DNA of 64,000 bases from Auanema rhodensis (Eukaryota > Nematoda > Chromadorea > Rhabditida > Rhabditidae), in NCBI GenBank assembly GCA_964057225.1, contig CAXKVF010000072.1:867073-931072 (forward strand), given 5' to 3'. The position numbers and the translations under genes are program-made. Positions 12,320 through 26,356 of the stretch are shown one piece after another (the first letter of the stretch is position 1; each line of letters begins with the position of its first letter). A model generated the notes under the pieces. The model had not been told where the DNA came from and made no database searches. It saw only the letters and a list, made by a program, of their open reading frames with translations.

Positions 12320-13727
12320 CAATATCAATAAAAATTTGTTTTTAGACTAATATGGACATGGGGAATCTAATTTTGAAAACCGCATCTCTTTATCTTTCAC
12401 GTGAAGCGAGTTACATACCAAGTGCACATCACGTGTACATTTAATTAGCATAAATTAAAGTTCACGTAAATTTCAAAGTCATGGTTACCATGAACCAATA
12501 TCAATAAAAATTTGTTTTTAGACTAATATGGACATGGGGAATCTAATTTTGAAAACCGCATCTATTCATCTTTCACGTGAAGCGAGTTACATACCAAGTG
12601 CACATCACGTGTACATTTAATTAGCATAAATTAAAGTTCACGTAAATTTCAAAGTCATGGTTACCATGCACCAATATCAATAAAAATTTGTTTTTAGACT
12701 AATATGGACATGGGGAATCTAATTTTGAAAACCGCATCTCTTTATCTTTCACGTGAAGCGAGTTACATACCAAGTGCACATCACGTGTACATTTAATTAG
12801 CATAAATTAAAGTTCACGTAAAATTCAAAGTCATGGTTACCATGAACCAATATCAATAAAAATTTGTTTTTAGACTAATATGGACATGGGGAATCTAATT
12901 TTGAAAACCGCATCTCTTTATCTTTCACGTGAAGCGAGTTACATACCAAGTGCACATCACGTGTACATTTAATTAGCATAAGTTAAAGTTCACGTAAATT
13001 TCAAAGTCATGGTTACCATGAACCAATATCAATAAAAATTTGTTTTTAGACTAATATGGACATGGGGAATCTAATTTTGAAAACCGCATTTCTTTATCTT
13101 TCACGTGAAGCGAGTTACATACCAAGTGCACATCACGTGTACATTTAATTAGCATAAATTAAAGTTCACGTAAAATTCAAAGTCATGGTTACCATGAACC
13201 AATATCAATAAAAATTTGTTTTTAGACTAATATGGACATGGGGAATCTAATTTTGAAAACCGCATCTCTTTATCTTTCACGTGAAGCGAGCTACATACCA
13301 AGTGCACATCACGTGTACATTTAATTAGCATAAATTAAAGTTCACGTAAATTTCAAAGTCATGGTTACCATGAAGCAATATCAATAAAAATTTGTTTTTA
13401 GACTAATATGGACATGGGGAATCTAATTTTGAAAACCGCATCTCTTTATCTTTCACGTGAAGCGAGTTACATACCAAGTGCACATCACGTGTACATTTAA
13501 TTAGCATAAATTAAAGTTCACGTAAATTTCAAAGTCATGGTTACCATGAACCAATATCAATAAAAATTAGTTTTTAGACTAATATGGACATGGGGAATCT
13601 AATTTTGAAAACCGCATTTCTTTATCTTTCACGTGAAGCGAGTTACATACCAAGTGCACATCACGTGTACATTTAATTAGCATAAATTAAAGTTCACGTA
13701 AAATTCAAAGTCATGGTTACCATGAAC
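12320..13727 (+). repeat. 10-monomer HOR, copy 3 (M71-M78, truncated)
   Basis: M71-M78 match M41-M48 and M51-M58: TCTATTCATC at 12561, A152 in M73, CATAAGTT (AGTT at 12981), T67+A152, GAGCTAC-GAAG, consensus-like, TTAG T67+A152. The offset from copy 2 is 3520 bp (20 monomers). The unit stops after eight monomers and is joined to a hybrid monomer at 13728. Confidence 0.88.
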
Positions 13728-14255
13728 CAATATCAATAAAAATTTGTTTTTGGACTAATATGGACATGGGGAATCTAATTTTGAAAACCGCATCTCTTTA
13801 TCTTTCACGTGAAGCGAGCTACATACCAAGTGCACATCACGTGTACATTTAATTAGCATAAATTAAAGTTCACGTAAATTTCAAAGTCATGGTTACCATG
13901 AAGCAATATCAATAAAAATTTGTTTTTAGACTAATATGGACATGGGGAATCTAATTTTGAAAACCGCATCTCTTTATCTTTCACGTGAAGCGAGTTACAT
14001 ACCAAGTGCACATCACGTGTACATTTAATTAGCATAAATTAAAGTTCACGTAAATTTCAAAGTCATGGTTACCATGAACCAATATCAATAAAAATTAGTT
14101 TTTAGACTAATATGGACATGGGGAATCTAATTTTGAAAACCGCATTTCTTTATCTTTCACGTGAAGCGAGTTACATACCAAGTGCACATCACGTGTACAT
14201 TTAATTAGCATAAATTAAAGTTCACGTAAAATTCAAAGTCATGGTTACCATGAAC
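13200..14255 (+). repeat. 3-monomer duplication (M76-M78 and M79-M81) with a hybrid monomer
   Basis: M76-M78 (GAGCTAC-GAAG; consensus-like; TTAG T67+A152) are followed by M79-M81 in the same states. M79 (13728-13903) joins the TTTGGAC marker of M61/M69 at its left end to the GAGCTAC-GAAG right end of M46/M56/M64/M76. The join falls between about 13755 and 13818. This is what an unequal crossover or gene conversion within one monomer would leave. Confidence 0.8.
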
Positions 14256-17200
14256 CAATATCAATAAAAATTTGTTTTTAGACTAATATGGACATGGGGA
14301 ATCTAATTTTGAAAACCGCATCTCTTTATCTTTCACGTGAAGCGAGTTACATACCAAGTGCACATCACGTGTACATTTAATTAGCATAAATTAAAGTTCA
14401 CGTAAATTTCAAAGTCATGGTTACCATGAAGCAATATCAATAAAAATTTGTTTTTAGACTAATATGGACATGGGGAATCTAATTTTGAAAACCGCATCTC
14501 TTTATCTTTCACGTGAAGCGAGTTACATACCAAGTGCACATCACGTGTACATTTAATTAGCATTAATTAAAGTTCACGTAAATTTCAAAGTCATGGTTAC
14601 CATGAACCAATATCAATAAAAATTTGTTTTTAGACTAATATGGACATGGGGAATCTAATTTTGAAAACCGCATCTCTTTATCTTTCACGTGAAGCGAGTT
14701 ACATACCAAGTGCACATCACGTGTACATTTAATTAGCATAAATTAAAGTTCACGTAAATTTCAAAGTCATGGTTACCATGAACCAATATCAATAAAAATT
14801 TGTTTTCAGACTAATATGGACATGGGGAATCTAATTTTGAAAACCGCATCTCTTTATCTTTCACGTGAAGCGAGTTACATACCAAGTGCACATCACGTGT
14901 ACATTTAATTAGCATAAATTAAAGTTCACGTAAATTTCAAAGTCATGGTTACCATGCACCAATATCAATAAAAATTTGTTTTTAGACTAATATGGACATG
15001 GGGAATCTAATTTTGAAAACCGCATCTCTTTATCTTTCACGTGAAGCGAGTTACATACCAAGTGCACATCACGTGTACATTTAATTAGCATAAATTAAAG
15101 TTCACGTAAATTTCAAAGTCATGGTTACCATGAACCAATATCAATAAAAATTTGTTTTTAGACTAATATGGACATGGGGAATCTAATTTTGAAAACCGCA
15201 TCTCTTCATCTTTCACGTGAAGCGAGCTACATACCAAGTGCACATCACGTGTACATTTAATTAGCATAAATTAAAGTTCACGTAAATTTCAAAGTCATGG
15301 TTACCATGAAGCAATATCAATAAAAATTTGTTTTTAGACTAATATGGACATGGGGAATCTAATTTTGAAAACCGCATCTCTTTATCTTTCACGTGAAGCG
15401 AGTTACATACCAAGTGCACATCACGTGTACATTTAATTAGCATAAATTAAAGTTCACGTAAATTTCAAAGTCATGGTTACCATGAACCAATATCAATAAA
15501 AATTAGTTTTTAGACTAATATGGACATGGGGAATCTAATTTTGAAAACCGCATCTCTTTATCTTTCACGTGAAGCGAGTTACATACCAAGTGCACATCAC
15601 GTGTACATTTAATTAGCATAAATTAAAGTTCACGTAAAATTCAAAGTCATGGTTACCATGAACCAATATTAATAAAAATTTAATTTTAGACTAATATGGA
15701 CATGGGGAATCTAATTTTGAAAACCGCATCTCTTTATCTTTCACGTGAAGCGAGTTACATACCAAGTGCACATCACGTGTACATTTAATTAGCATAAATT
15801 AAAGTTCACGTAAATTTCAAAGTCATGGTTACCATGAACCAATATCAATAAAAATTTGTTTTTAGACTAATATGGACATGGGGAATCTAATTTTGAAAAC
15901 CGCATTTCTTTATCTTTCACGTGAAGCGAGTTACATACCAAGTGCACATCACGTGTACATTTAATTAGCATAAATTAAAGTTCACGTAAAATTCAAAGTC
16001 ATGGTTACCATGAACCAATATCAATAAAAATTTGTTTTTAGACTAATATGGACATGGGGAATCTAATTTTGAAAACCGCATCTCTTTATCTTTCACGTGA
16101 AGCGAGCTACATACCAAGTGCACATCACGTGTACATTTAATTAGCATAAATTAAAGTTCACGTAAATTTCAAAGTCATGGTTACCATGAAGCAATATCAA
16201 TAAAAATTTGTTTTTAGACTAATATGGACATGGGGAATCTAATTTTCAAAACCGCATCTCTTTATCTTTCACGTGAAGCGAGTTACATACCAAGTGCACA
16301 TCACGTGTACATTTAATTAGCATAAATTAAAGTTCACGTAAATTTCAAAGTCATGGTTACCATGAACCAAAATCAATAAAAATTAGTTTTTAGACTAATA
16401 TGGACATGGGGAATCTAATTTTGAAAACCGCATTTCTTTATCTTTCACGTGAAGCGAGTTACATACCAAGTGCACATCACGTGTACATTTAATTAGCATA
16501 AATTAAAGTTCACGTAAAATTCAAAGTCATGGTTACCATGAACCAATATCAATAAAAATTTGTTTTTAGACTAATATGGACATGGGGAATCTAATTTTGA
16601 AAACCGCATCTCTTTATCTTTCACGTGAAGCGAGTTACATACCAAGTGCACATCACGTGTACATTTAATTAGCATAAATTAAAGTTCACGTAAATTTCAA
16701 AGTCATGGTTACCATGAAGCAATATCAATAAAAATTTGTTTTTAGACTAATATGGACATGGGGAATCTAATTTTGAAAACCGCATCTCTTTATCTTTCAC
16801 GTGAAGCGAGTTACATACCAAGTGCACATCACGTGTACATTTAATTAGCATTAATTAAAGTTCACGTAAATTTCAAAGTCATGGTTACCATGAACCAATA
16901 TCAATAAAAATTTGTTTTTAGACTAATATGGACATGGGGAATCTAATTTTGAAAACCGCATCTCTTTATCTTTCACGTGAAGCGAATTACATACCAAGTG
17001 CACATCACGTGTACATTTAATTAGCATAAATTAAAGTTCACGTAAATTTCAAAGTCATGGTTACCATGCACCAATATCAATAAAAATTTGTTTTTAGACT
17101 AATATGGACATGGGGAATCTAATTTTGAAAACCGCATCTCTTTATCTTTCACGTGAAGCGAGTTACATACCAAGTGCACATCACGTGTACATTTAATTAG

Positions 17201-20200
17201 CATAAATTAAAGTTCACGTAAATTTCAAAGTCATGGTTACCATGAACCAATATCAATAAAAATTTGTTTTTAGACTAATATGGACATGGGGAATCTAATT
17301 TTGAAAACCGCATCTCTTCATCTTTCACGTGAAGCGAGTTACATACCAAGTGCACATCACGTGTACATTTAATTAGCATAAATTAAAGTTCACGTAAATT
17401 TCAAAGTCATGGTTACCATGCACCAATATCAATAAAAATTTGTTTTTAGACTAATATGGACATGGGGAATCTAATTTTGAAAACCGCATCTCTTTATCTT
17501 TCACTTGAAGCGAGTTACATACCAAGTGCACATCACGTGTACATTTAATTAGCATAAATTAAAGTTCACGTAAATTTCAAAGTCATGGTTACCATGAACC
17601 AATATCAATAAAAATTTGTTTTTAGACTAATATGGACATGGGGAATCTAATTTTGAAAACCGCATCTCTTTATCTTTCACGTGAAGCGAGTTACATACCA
17701 AGTGCACATCACGTGTACATTTAATTAGCATAAATTAAAGTTCACGTAAATTTCAAAGTCATGGTTACCATGAACCAATATCAATAAAAATTTGTTTTTA
17801 GACTAATATGGACATGGGGAATCTAATTTTGAAAACCGCATCTCTTTATCTTTCACGTGAAGCGAGTTACATACCAAGTGCACATCACGTGTACATTTAA
17901 TTAGCATAAATTAAAGTTCACGTAAATTTCAAAGTCATGGTTACCATGCACCAATATCAATAAAAATTTGTTTTTAGACTAATATGGACATGGGGAATCT
18001 AATTTTGAAAACCGCATCTCTTTATCTTTCACGTGAAGCGAGTTACATACCAAGTGCACATCACGTGTACATTTAATCAGCATAAATTAAAGTTCACGTA
18101 AATTTCAAAGTCATGGTTACCATGCACCAATATCAAAAAAATTTGTTTTTAGACTAATATGGACATGGGGAATCTAATTTTGAAAACCGCATCTCTTTAT
18201 CTTTCACGTGAAGCGAGTTACATACCAAGTGCACATCACGTGTACATTTAATTAGCATAAATTAAAGTTCACGTAAATTTCAAAGTCATGGTTACCATGA
18301 ACCAATATCAATAAAAATTTGTTTTTAGACTAATATGGACATGGGGAATCTAATTTTGAAAACCGCATCTCTTTATCTTTCACGTGAAGCGAGTTACATA
18401 CCAAGTGCACATCACGTGTACATTTAATTAGCATAAATTAAAGTTCACGTAAATTTCAAAGTCATGGTTACCATGCACCAATATCAATAAAAATTTGTTT
18501 TTAGACTAATATGGACATGGGGAATCTAATTTTGAAAACCGCATCTCTTTATCTTTCACGTGAAGCGAGTTACATACCAAGTGCACATCACGTGTACATT
18601 TAATTAGCATAAATTAAAGTTCACGTAAATTTCAAAGTCATGGTTACCATGAACCAATATCAATAAAAATTTGTTTTTAGACTAATATGGACATGGGGAA
18701 TCTAATTTTGAAAACCGCATCTCTTTATCTTTCACGTGAAGCGAGTTACATACCAAGTGCACATCACGTGTACATTTAATTAGCATAAATTAAAGTTCAC
18801 GTAAATTTCAAAGTCATGGTTACCATGCACCAATATCAATAAAAATTTGTTTTTAGACTAATATGGACATGGGGAATCTAATTTTGAAAACCGCATCTCT
18901 TTATCTTTCACGTGAAGCGAGTTACATACCAAGTGCACATGACGTGTACATTTAATTAGCATTAATTAAAGTTCACGTAAATTTCAAAGTCATGGTTACC
19001 ATGAACCAATATCAATAAAAATTTGTTTTTAGACTAATATGGACATGGGGAATCTAATTTTGAAAACCGCATCTCTTTATCTTTCACGTGAAGCGAATTA
19101 CATACCAAGTGCACATCACGTGTACATTTAATTAGCATAAATTAAAGTTCACGTAAATTTCAAAGTCATGGTTACCATGCACCAATATCAATAAAAATTT
19201 GTTTTTAGACTAATATGGACATGGGGAATCTAATTTTGAAAACCGCATCTCTTTATCTTTCACGTGAAGCGAGTTACATACCAAGTGCACATCACGTGTA
19301 CATTTAATTAGCATAAATTAAAGTTCACGTAAATTTCAAAGTCATGGTTACCATGCACCAATATCAATAAAAATTTGTTTTTAGACTAATATGGACATGG
19401 GGAATCTAATTTTGAAAACCGCATCTCTTTATCTTTCACGTGAAGCGAGTTACATACCAAGTGCACATCACGTGTACATTTAATCAGCATAAATTAAAGT
19501 TCACGTAAATTTCAAAGTCATGGTTACCATGCACCAATATCAATAAAAATTTGTTTTTAGACTAATATGGACATGGGGAATCTAATTTTGAAAACCGCAT
19601 CTCTTTATCTTTCACGTGAAGCGAGTTACATACCAAGTGCACATCACGTGTACATTTAATTAGCATAAATTAAAGTTCACGTAAATTTCAAAGTCATGGT
19701 TACCATGAACCAATATCAATAAAAATTTGTTTTTAGACTAATATGGACATGGGGAATCTAATTTTGAAAACCGCATCTCTTTATCTTTCACGTGAAGCGA
19801 GTTACATACCAAGTGCACATCACGTGTACATTTAATTAGCATAAATTAAAGTTCACGTAAATTTCAAAGTCATGGTTACCATGCACCAATATCAATAAAA
19901 ATTTGTTTTTAGACTAATATGGACATGGGGAATCTAATTTTGAAAACCGCATCTCTTTATCTTTCACGTGAAGCGAGTTACATACCAAGTGCACATCACG
20001 TGTACATTTAATTAGCATAAATTAAAGTTCACGTAAATTTCAAAGTCATGGTTACCATGAACCAATATCAATAAAAATTTGTTTTTAGACTAATATGGAC
20101 ATGGGGAATCTAATTTTGAAAACCGCATCTCTTTATCTTTCACGTGAAGCGAGTTACATACCAAGTGCACATCACGTGTACATTTAATTAGCATAAATTA

Positions 20201-20766
20201 AAGTTCACGTAAATTTCAAAGTCATGGTTACCATGCACCAATATCAATAAAAATTTGTTTTTAGACTAATATGGACATGGGGAATCTAATTTTGAAAACC
20301 GCATCTCTTTATCTTTCACGTGAAGCGAGTTACATACCAAGTGCACATCACGTGTACATTTAATTAGCATTAATTAAAGTTCACGTAAATTTCAAAGTCA
20401 TGGTTACCATGAACCAATATCAATAAAAATTTGTTTTTAGACTAATATGGACATGGGGAATCTAATTTTGAAAACCGCATCTCTTTATCTTTCACGTGAA
20501 GCGAGTTACATACCAAGTGCACATCACGTGTACATTTAATTAGCATTAATTAAAGTTCACGTAAATTTCAAAGTCATGGTTACCATGAACCAATATCAAT
20601 AAAAATTTGTTTTTAGACTAATATGGACATGGGGAATCTAATTTTGAAAACCGCATCTCTTTATCTTTCACGTGAAGCGAGTTACATACCAAGTGCACAT
20701 CACGTGTACATTTAATTAGCATAAATTAAAGTTCACGTAAATTTCAAAGTCATGGTTACCATGAAC
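14256..20766 (+). repeat. Zone C (M82-M118): mixed subtypes, partly alternating GAAC/GCAC
   Basis: The first part (to about 17 kb) reuses zone A and B markers: CATTAATT in M83, TTTTCAG in M85, TCTTCATC with GAGCTAC in M87, TTAG in M89 and M94, TTTAATTTT in M90, GAGCTAC in M92. From about 17.0 to 20.8 kb monomer ends alternate often between GAAC and GCAC, giving a loose 352-bp dimer pattern. The T67/A152 subtype disappears here and does not return until M286. M104 has a one-base loss (18135-18141) and M108 has the rare C111 to G change (18941). Confidence 0.75.
18135..18141. other. One-base deletion (T lost) giving a run of seven A (M104)
   Basis: CAATAAAAA has become CAAAAAAA, making a 175-bp monomer. 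M305, M321 and M341 instead have T to A at this point without length change. Confidence 0.9.
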
Positions 20767-21470
20767 CAATATCAATAAAAATTTGTTTTCAGACTAATAT
20801 GGACATGGGGAATCTAATTTTGAAAACCGCATCTCTTTATCTTTCACGTGAAGCGAGTTACATACCAAGTGCACATCACGTGTACATTTAATTAGCATAA
20901 ATTAAAGTTCACGTAAATTTCAAAGTCATGGTTACCATGCACCAATATCAATAAAAATTTGTTTTTAGACTAATATGGACATGGGGAATCTAATTTTGAA
21001 AACCGCATCTCTTTATCTTTCACGTGAAGCGAGTTACATACCAAGTGCACATCACGTGTACATTTAATTAGCATAAATTAAAGTTCACGTAAATTTCAAA
21101 GTCATGGTTACCATGAACCAATATCAATAAAAATTTGTTTTCAGACTAATATGGACATGGGGAATCTAATTTTGAAAACCGCATCTCTTTATCTTTCACG
21201 TGAAGCGAGTTACATACCAAGTGCACATCACGTGTACATTTAATTAGCATAAATTAAAGTTCACGTAAATTTCAAAGTCATGGTTACCATGCACCAATAT
21301 CAATAAAAATTTGTTTTTAGACTAATATGGACATGGGGAATCTAATTTTGAAAACCGCATCTCTTTATCTTTCACGTGAAGCGAGTTACATACCAAGTGC
21401 ACATCACGTGTACATTTAATTAGCATAAATTAAAGTTCACGTAAATTTCAAAGTCATGGTTACCATGAAC

Positions 21471-22350
21471 CAATATCAATAAAAATTTGTTTTTAGACTA
21501 ATATGGACATGGGGAATCTAATTTTGAAAACCGCATCTCTTCATCTTTCACGTGAAGCGAGTTACATACCAAGTGCACATCACGTGTACATTTAATTAGC
21601 ATAAATTAAAGTTCACGTAAATTTCAAAGTCATGGTTACCATGCACCAATATCAATAAAAATTTGTTTTTAGACTAATATGGACATGGGGAATCTAATTT
21701 TGAAAACCGCATCTCTTTATCTTTCACTTGAAGCGAGTTACATACCAAGTGCACATCACGTGTACATTTAATTAGCATAAATTAAAGTTCACGTAAATTT
21801 CAAAGTCATGGTTACCATGAACCAATATCAATAAAAATTTGTTTTTAGACTAATATGGACATGGGGAATCTAATTTTGAAAACCGCATCTCTTTATCTTT
21901 CACGTGAAGCGAGTTACATACCAAGTGCACATCACGTGTACATTTAATTAGCTTAAATTAAAGTTCACGTAAATTTCAAAGTCATGGTTACCATGAACCA
22001 ATATCAATAAAAATTTGTTTTTAGACTAATATGGACATGGGAAATCTAATTTTGAAAACCGCATCTCTTTATCTTTCACGTGAAGCGAGTTACATACCAA
22101 GTGCACATCACGTGTACATTTAATTAGCATAAATTAAAGTTCACGTAAATTTCAAAGTCATGGTTACCATGCACCAATATCAATAAAAATTTGTTTTTAG
22201 ACTAATATGGACATGGGGAATCTAATTTTGAAAACCGCATCTCTTTATCTTTCACGTGAAGCGAGTTACATACCAAGTGCACATCACGTGTACATTTAAT
22301 TAGCATAAATTAAAGTTCACGTAAATTTCAAAGTCATGGTTACCATGCAC
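21471..22350 (+). repeat. 8-monomer-offset duplication, copy 1 (M123-M127)
   Basis: Markers in order: TCTTCATC; CACTTGAAG (21724); GCTTAAATT (21951) ; GGGAAATC (22041); GCAC end. All recur 1408 bp downstream. Upstream M121 carries TTTTCAG and ends GCAC. Confidence 0.88.
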
Positions 22351-22878
22351 CAATATCAATAAAAATTTGTTTTCAGACTAATATGGACATGGGGAATCTA
22401 ATTTTGAAAACCGCATCTCTTTATCTTTCACGTGAAGCGAGTTACATACCAAGTGCACATCACGTGTACATTTAATTAGCATAAATTAAAGTTCACGTAA
22501 ATTTCAAAGTCATGGTTACCATGCACCAATATCAATAAAAATTTGTTTTTAGACTAATATGGACATGGGGAATCTAATTTTGAAAACCGCATCTCTTTAT
22601 CTTTCACGTGAAGCGAGTTACATACCAAGTGCACATCACGTGTACATTTAATTAGCATAAATTAAAGTTCACGTAAATTTCAAAGTCATGGTTACCATGC
22701 ACCAATATCAATAAAAATTTGTTTTTAGACTAATATGGACATGGGGAATCTAATTTTGAAAACCGCATCTCTTTATCTTTCACGTGAAGCGAGTTACATA
22801 CCAAGTGCACATCACGTGTACATTTAATTAGCATAAATTAAAGTTCACGTAAATTTCAAAGTCATGGTTACCATGAAC

Positions 22879-23758
22879 CAATATCAATAAAAATTTGTTT
22901 TTAGACTAATATGGACATGGGGAATCTAATTTTGAAAACCGCATCTCTTCATCTTTCACGTGAAGCGAGTTACATACCAAGTGCACATCACGTGTACATT
23001 TAATTAGCATAAATTAAAGTTCACGTAAATTTCAAAGTCATGGTTACCATGCACCAATATCAATAAAAATTTGTTTTTAGACTAATATGGACATGGGGAA
23101 TCTAATTTTGAAAACCGCATCTCTTTATCTTTCACTTGAAGCGAGTTACATACCAAGTGCACATCACGTGTACATTTAATTAGCATAAATTAAAGTTCAC
23201 GTAAATTTCAAAGTCATGGTTACCATGAACCAATATCAATAAAAATTTGTTTTTAGACTAATATGGACATGGGGAATCTAATTTTGAAAACCGCATCTCT
23301 TTATCTTTCACGTGAAGCGAGTTACATACCAAGTGCACATCACGTGTACATTTAATTAGCTTAAATTAAAGTTCACGTAAATTTCAAAGTCATGGTTACC
23401 ATGAACCAATATCAATAAAAATTTGTTTTTAGACTAATATGGACATGGGAAATCTAATTTTGAAAACCGCATCTCTTTATCTTTCACGTGAAGCGAGTTA
23501 CATACCAAGTGCACATCACGTGTACATTTAATTAGCATAAATTAAAGTTCACGTAAATTTCAAAGTCATGGTTACCATGCACCAATATCAATAAAAATTT
23601 GTTTTTAGACTAATATGGACATGGGGAATCTAATTTTGAAAACCGCATCTCTTTATCTTTCACGTGAAGCGAGTTACATACCAAGTGCACATCACGTGTA
23701 CATTTAATTAGCATAAATTAAAGTTCACGTAAATTTCAAAGTCATGGTTACCATGCAC
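22879..23758 (+). repeat. 8-monomer-offset duplication, copy 2 (M131-M135)
   Basis: Repeats M123-M127: TCTTCATC, CACTTGAAG (23132), GCTTAAATT (23359), GGGAAATC (23449), GCAC. It is followed by M136 (23759-23934), which carries the rare change GACTTAT in place of GACTAAT. That marker is found again only in M166. Confidence 0.88.
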
Positions 23759-25166
23759 CAATATCAATAAAAATTTGTTTTTAGACTTATATGGACATGG
23801 GGAATCTAATTTTGAAAACCGCATCTCTTTATCTTTCACGTGAAGCGAGTTACATACCAAGTGCACATCACGTGTACATTTAATTAGCATAAATTAAAGT
23901 TCACGTAAATTTCAAAGTCATGGTTACCATGAACCAATATCAATAAAAATTTGTTTTTAGACTAATATGGACATGGGGAATCTAATTTTGAAAACCGCAT
24001 CTCTTTATCTTTCACGTGAAGCGAGTTACATACCAAGTGCACATCACGTGTACATTTAATTAGCATAAATTAAAGTTCACGTAAATTTCAAAGTCATGGT
24101 TACCATGCACCAATATCAATAAAAATTTGTTTTTAGACTAATATGGACATGGGGAATCTAATTTTGAAAACCGCATCTCTTTATCTTTCACGTGAAGCGA
24201 GTTACATACCAAGTGCACATCACGTGTACATTTAATTAGCATAAATTAAAGTTCACGTAAATTTCAAAGTCATGGTTACCATGAACCAATATCAATAAAA
24301 ATTTGTTTTTAGACTAATATGGACATGGGGAATCTAATTTTGAAAACCGCATCTCTTTATCTTTCACGTGAAGCGAGTTACATACCAAGTGCACATCACG
24401 TGTACATTTAATTAGCATAAATTAAAGTTCACGTAAATTTCAAAGTCATGGTTACCATGCACCAATATCAATAAAAATTTGTTTTTAGACTAATATGGAC
24501 ATGGGGAATCTAATTTTGAAAACCGCATCTCTTTATCTTTCACGTGAAGCGAGTTACATACCAAGTGCACATCACGTGTACATTTAATTAGCATAAATTA
24601 AAGTTCACGTAAATTTCAAAGTCATGGTTACCATGAACCAATATCAATAAAAATTTGTTTTTAGACTAATATGGACATGGGGAATCTAATTTTGAAAACC
24701 GCATCTCTTTATCTTTCACGTGAAGCGAGTTACATACCAAGTGCACATCACGTGTACATTTAATTAGCATAAATTAAAGTTCACGTAAATTTCAAAGTCA
24801 TGGTTACCATGCACCAATATCAATAAAAATTTGTTTTTAGACTAATATGGACATGGGGAATCTAATTTTGAAAACCGCATCTCTTTATCTTTCACGTGAA
24901 GCGAGTTACATACCAAGTGCACATCACGTGTACATTTAATTAGCATAAATTAAAGTTCACGTAAATTTCAAAGTCATGGTTACCATGCACCAATATCAAT
25001 AAAAATTTGTTTTTAGACTAATATGGACATGGGGAATCTAATTTTGAAAACCGCATCTCTTTATCTTTCACGTGAAGCGAGTTACATACCAAGTGCACAT
25101 CACGTGTACATTTAATTAGCATAAATTAAAGTTCACGTAAATTTCAAAGTCATGGTTACCATGAAC

Positions 25167-25870
25167 CAATATCAATAAAAATTTGTTTTTAGACTAATAT
25201 GGACATGGGGAATCTAATTTTGAAAACAGCATCTCTTCATCTTTCACGTGAAGCGAGTTACATACCAAGTGCACATCACGTGTACATTTAATTAGCATAA
25301 ATTAAAGTTCACGTAAATTTCAAAGTCATGGTTACCATGCACCAATATCAATAAAAATTTGTTTTTAGACTAATATGGACATGGGGAATCTAATTTTGAA
25401 AACCGCATCTCTTTATCTTTCACGTGAAGCGAGTTACATACCAAGTGCACATCACGTGTACATTTAATTAGCATAAATTAAAGTTCACGTAAATTTCAAA
25501 GTCATGGTTACCATGCACCAATATCAATAAAAATTTGTTTTTAGACTAATATGGACATGGGGAATCTAATTTTGAAAACCACATCTCTTTATCTTTCACG
25601 TGAAGCGAGTTACATACCAAGTGCACATCACGTGTACATTTAATTAGCATAAATTAAAGTTCACGTAAATTTCAAAGTCATGGTTACCATGCACCAATAT
25701 CAATAAAAATTTGTTTTTAGACTAATATGGACATGGGGAATCTAATTTTGAAAACCACATCTCTTTATCTTTCACGTGAAGCGAGTTACATACCAAGTGC
25801 ACATCACGTGTACATTTAATTAGCATAAATTAAAGTTCACGTAAATTTCAAAGTCATGGTTACCATGAAC
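25167..25870 (+). repeat. 4-monomer cassette, occurrence 1 (M144-M147)
   Basis: TCTTCATC-GCAC (with private AAAACAGC); consensus-like GCAC; AAAACCACAT-GCAC; AAAACCACAT. The CCACAT state is a G to A change at the CpG of ACCGCAT. The same four-state cassette reappears 34 monomers later and then at 12- and 7-monomer steps. Confidence 0.85.
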
Positions 25871-26354
25871 CAATATCAATAAAAATTTGTTTTTAGACTA
25901 ATATGGACATGGGGAATCTAATTTTGAAAACCGCATCTCTTTATCTTTCACGTGAAGCGAGTTACATACCAAGTGCACATCACGTGTACATTTAATTAGC
26001 ATAAATTAAAGTTCACGTAAATTTCAAAGTCATGGTTACCATGAACCAATATCAATAAAAATTTGTTTTTAGACTAATATGGACATGGGGAATCTAATTT
26101 TGAAAACCGCATCTCTTTATCTTTCACGTGAAGCGAGTTACATACCAAGTGCACATCACGTGTACATTTAATTAGCATAAATTAAAGTTCACGTAAATTT
26201 CAAAGTCATGGTTACCATGCACCAATATCAATAAAAATTTGTTTTTAGACTAATATGGACATGGGGAATCTAATTTTGAAAACCGCATCTCTTTATCTTT
26301 CACGTGAAGCGAGTTACATACCAAGTGCACATCACGTGTACATTTAATTAGCAT

Positions 26355-26356
26355 AA
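26355..26356. other. One-base deletion (A lost) in the AT-rich inverted repeat (M150)
   Basis: GCATAATTAAAG replaces GCATAAATTAAAG, giving a 175-bp monomer. Together with 27176 it accounts for the 2-base shortfall in the 30- and 34-monomer offsets. Confidence 0.9.

Noticed and set aside
23708-23890. 60-residue open reading frame on the minus strand
   Set aside because: It crosses a monomer junction and exists only because GACTTAT replaces GACTAAT at 23781-23790, turning the TAG stop found in nearly all monomers into AAG. It has no coding signature and is a by-product of a satellite variant.
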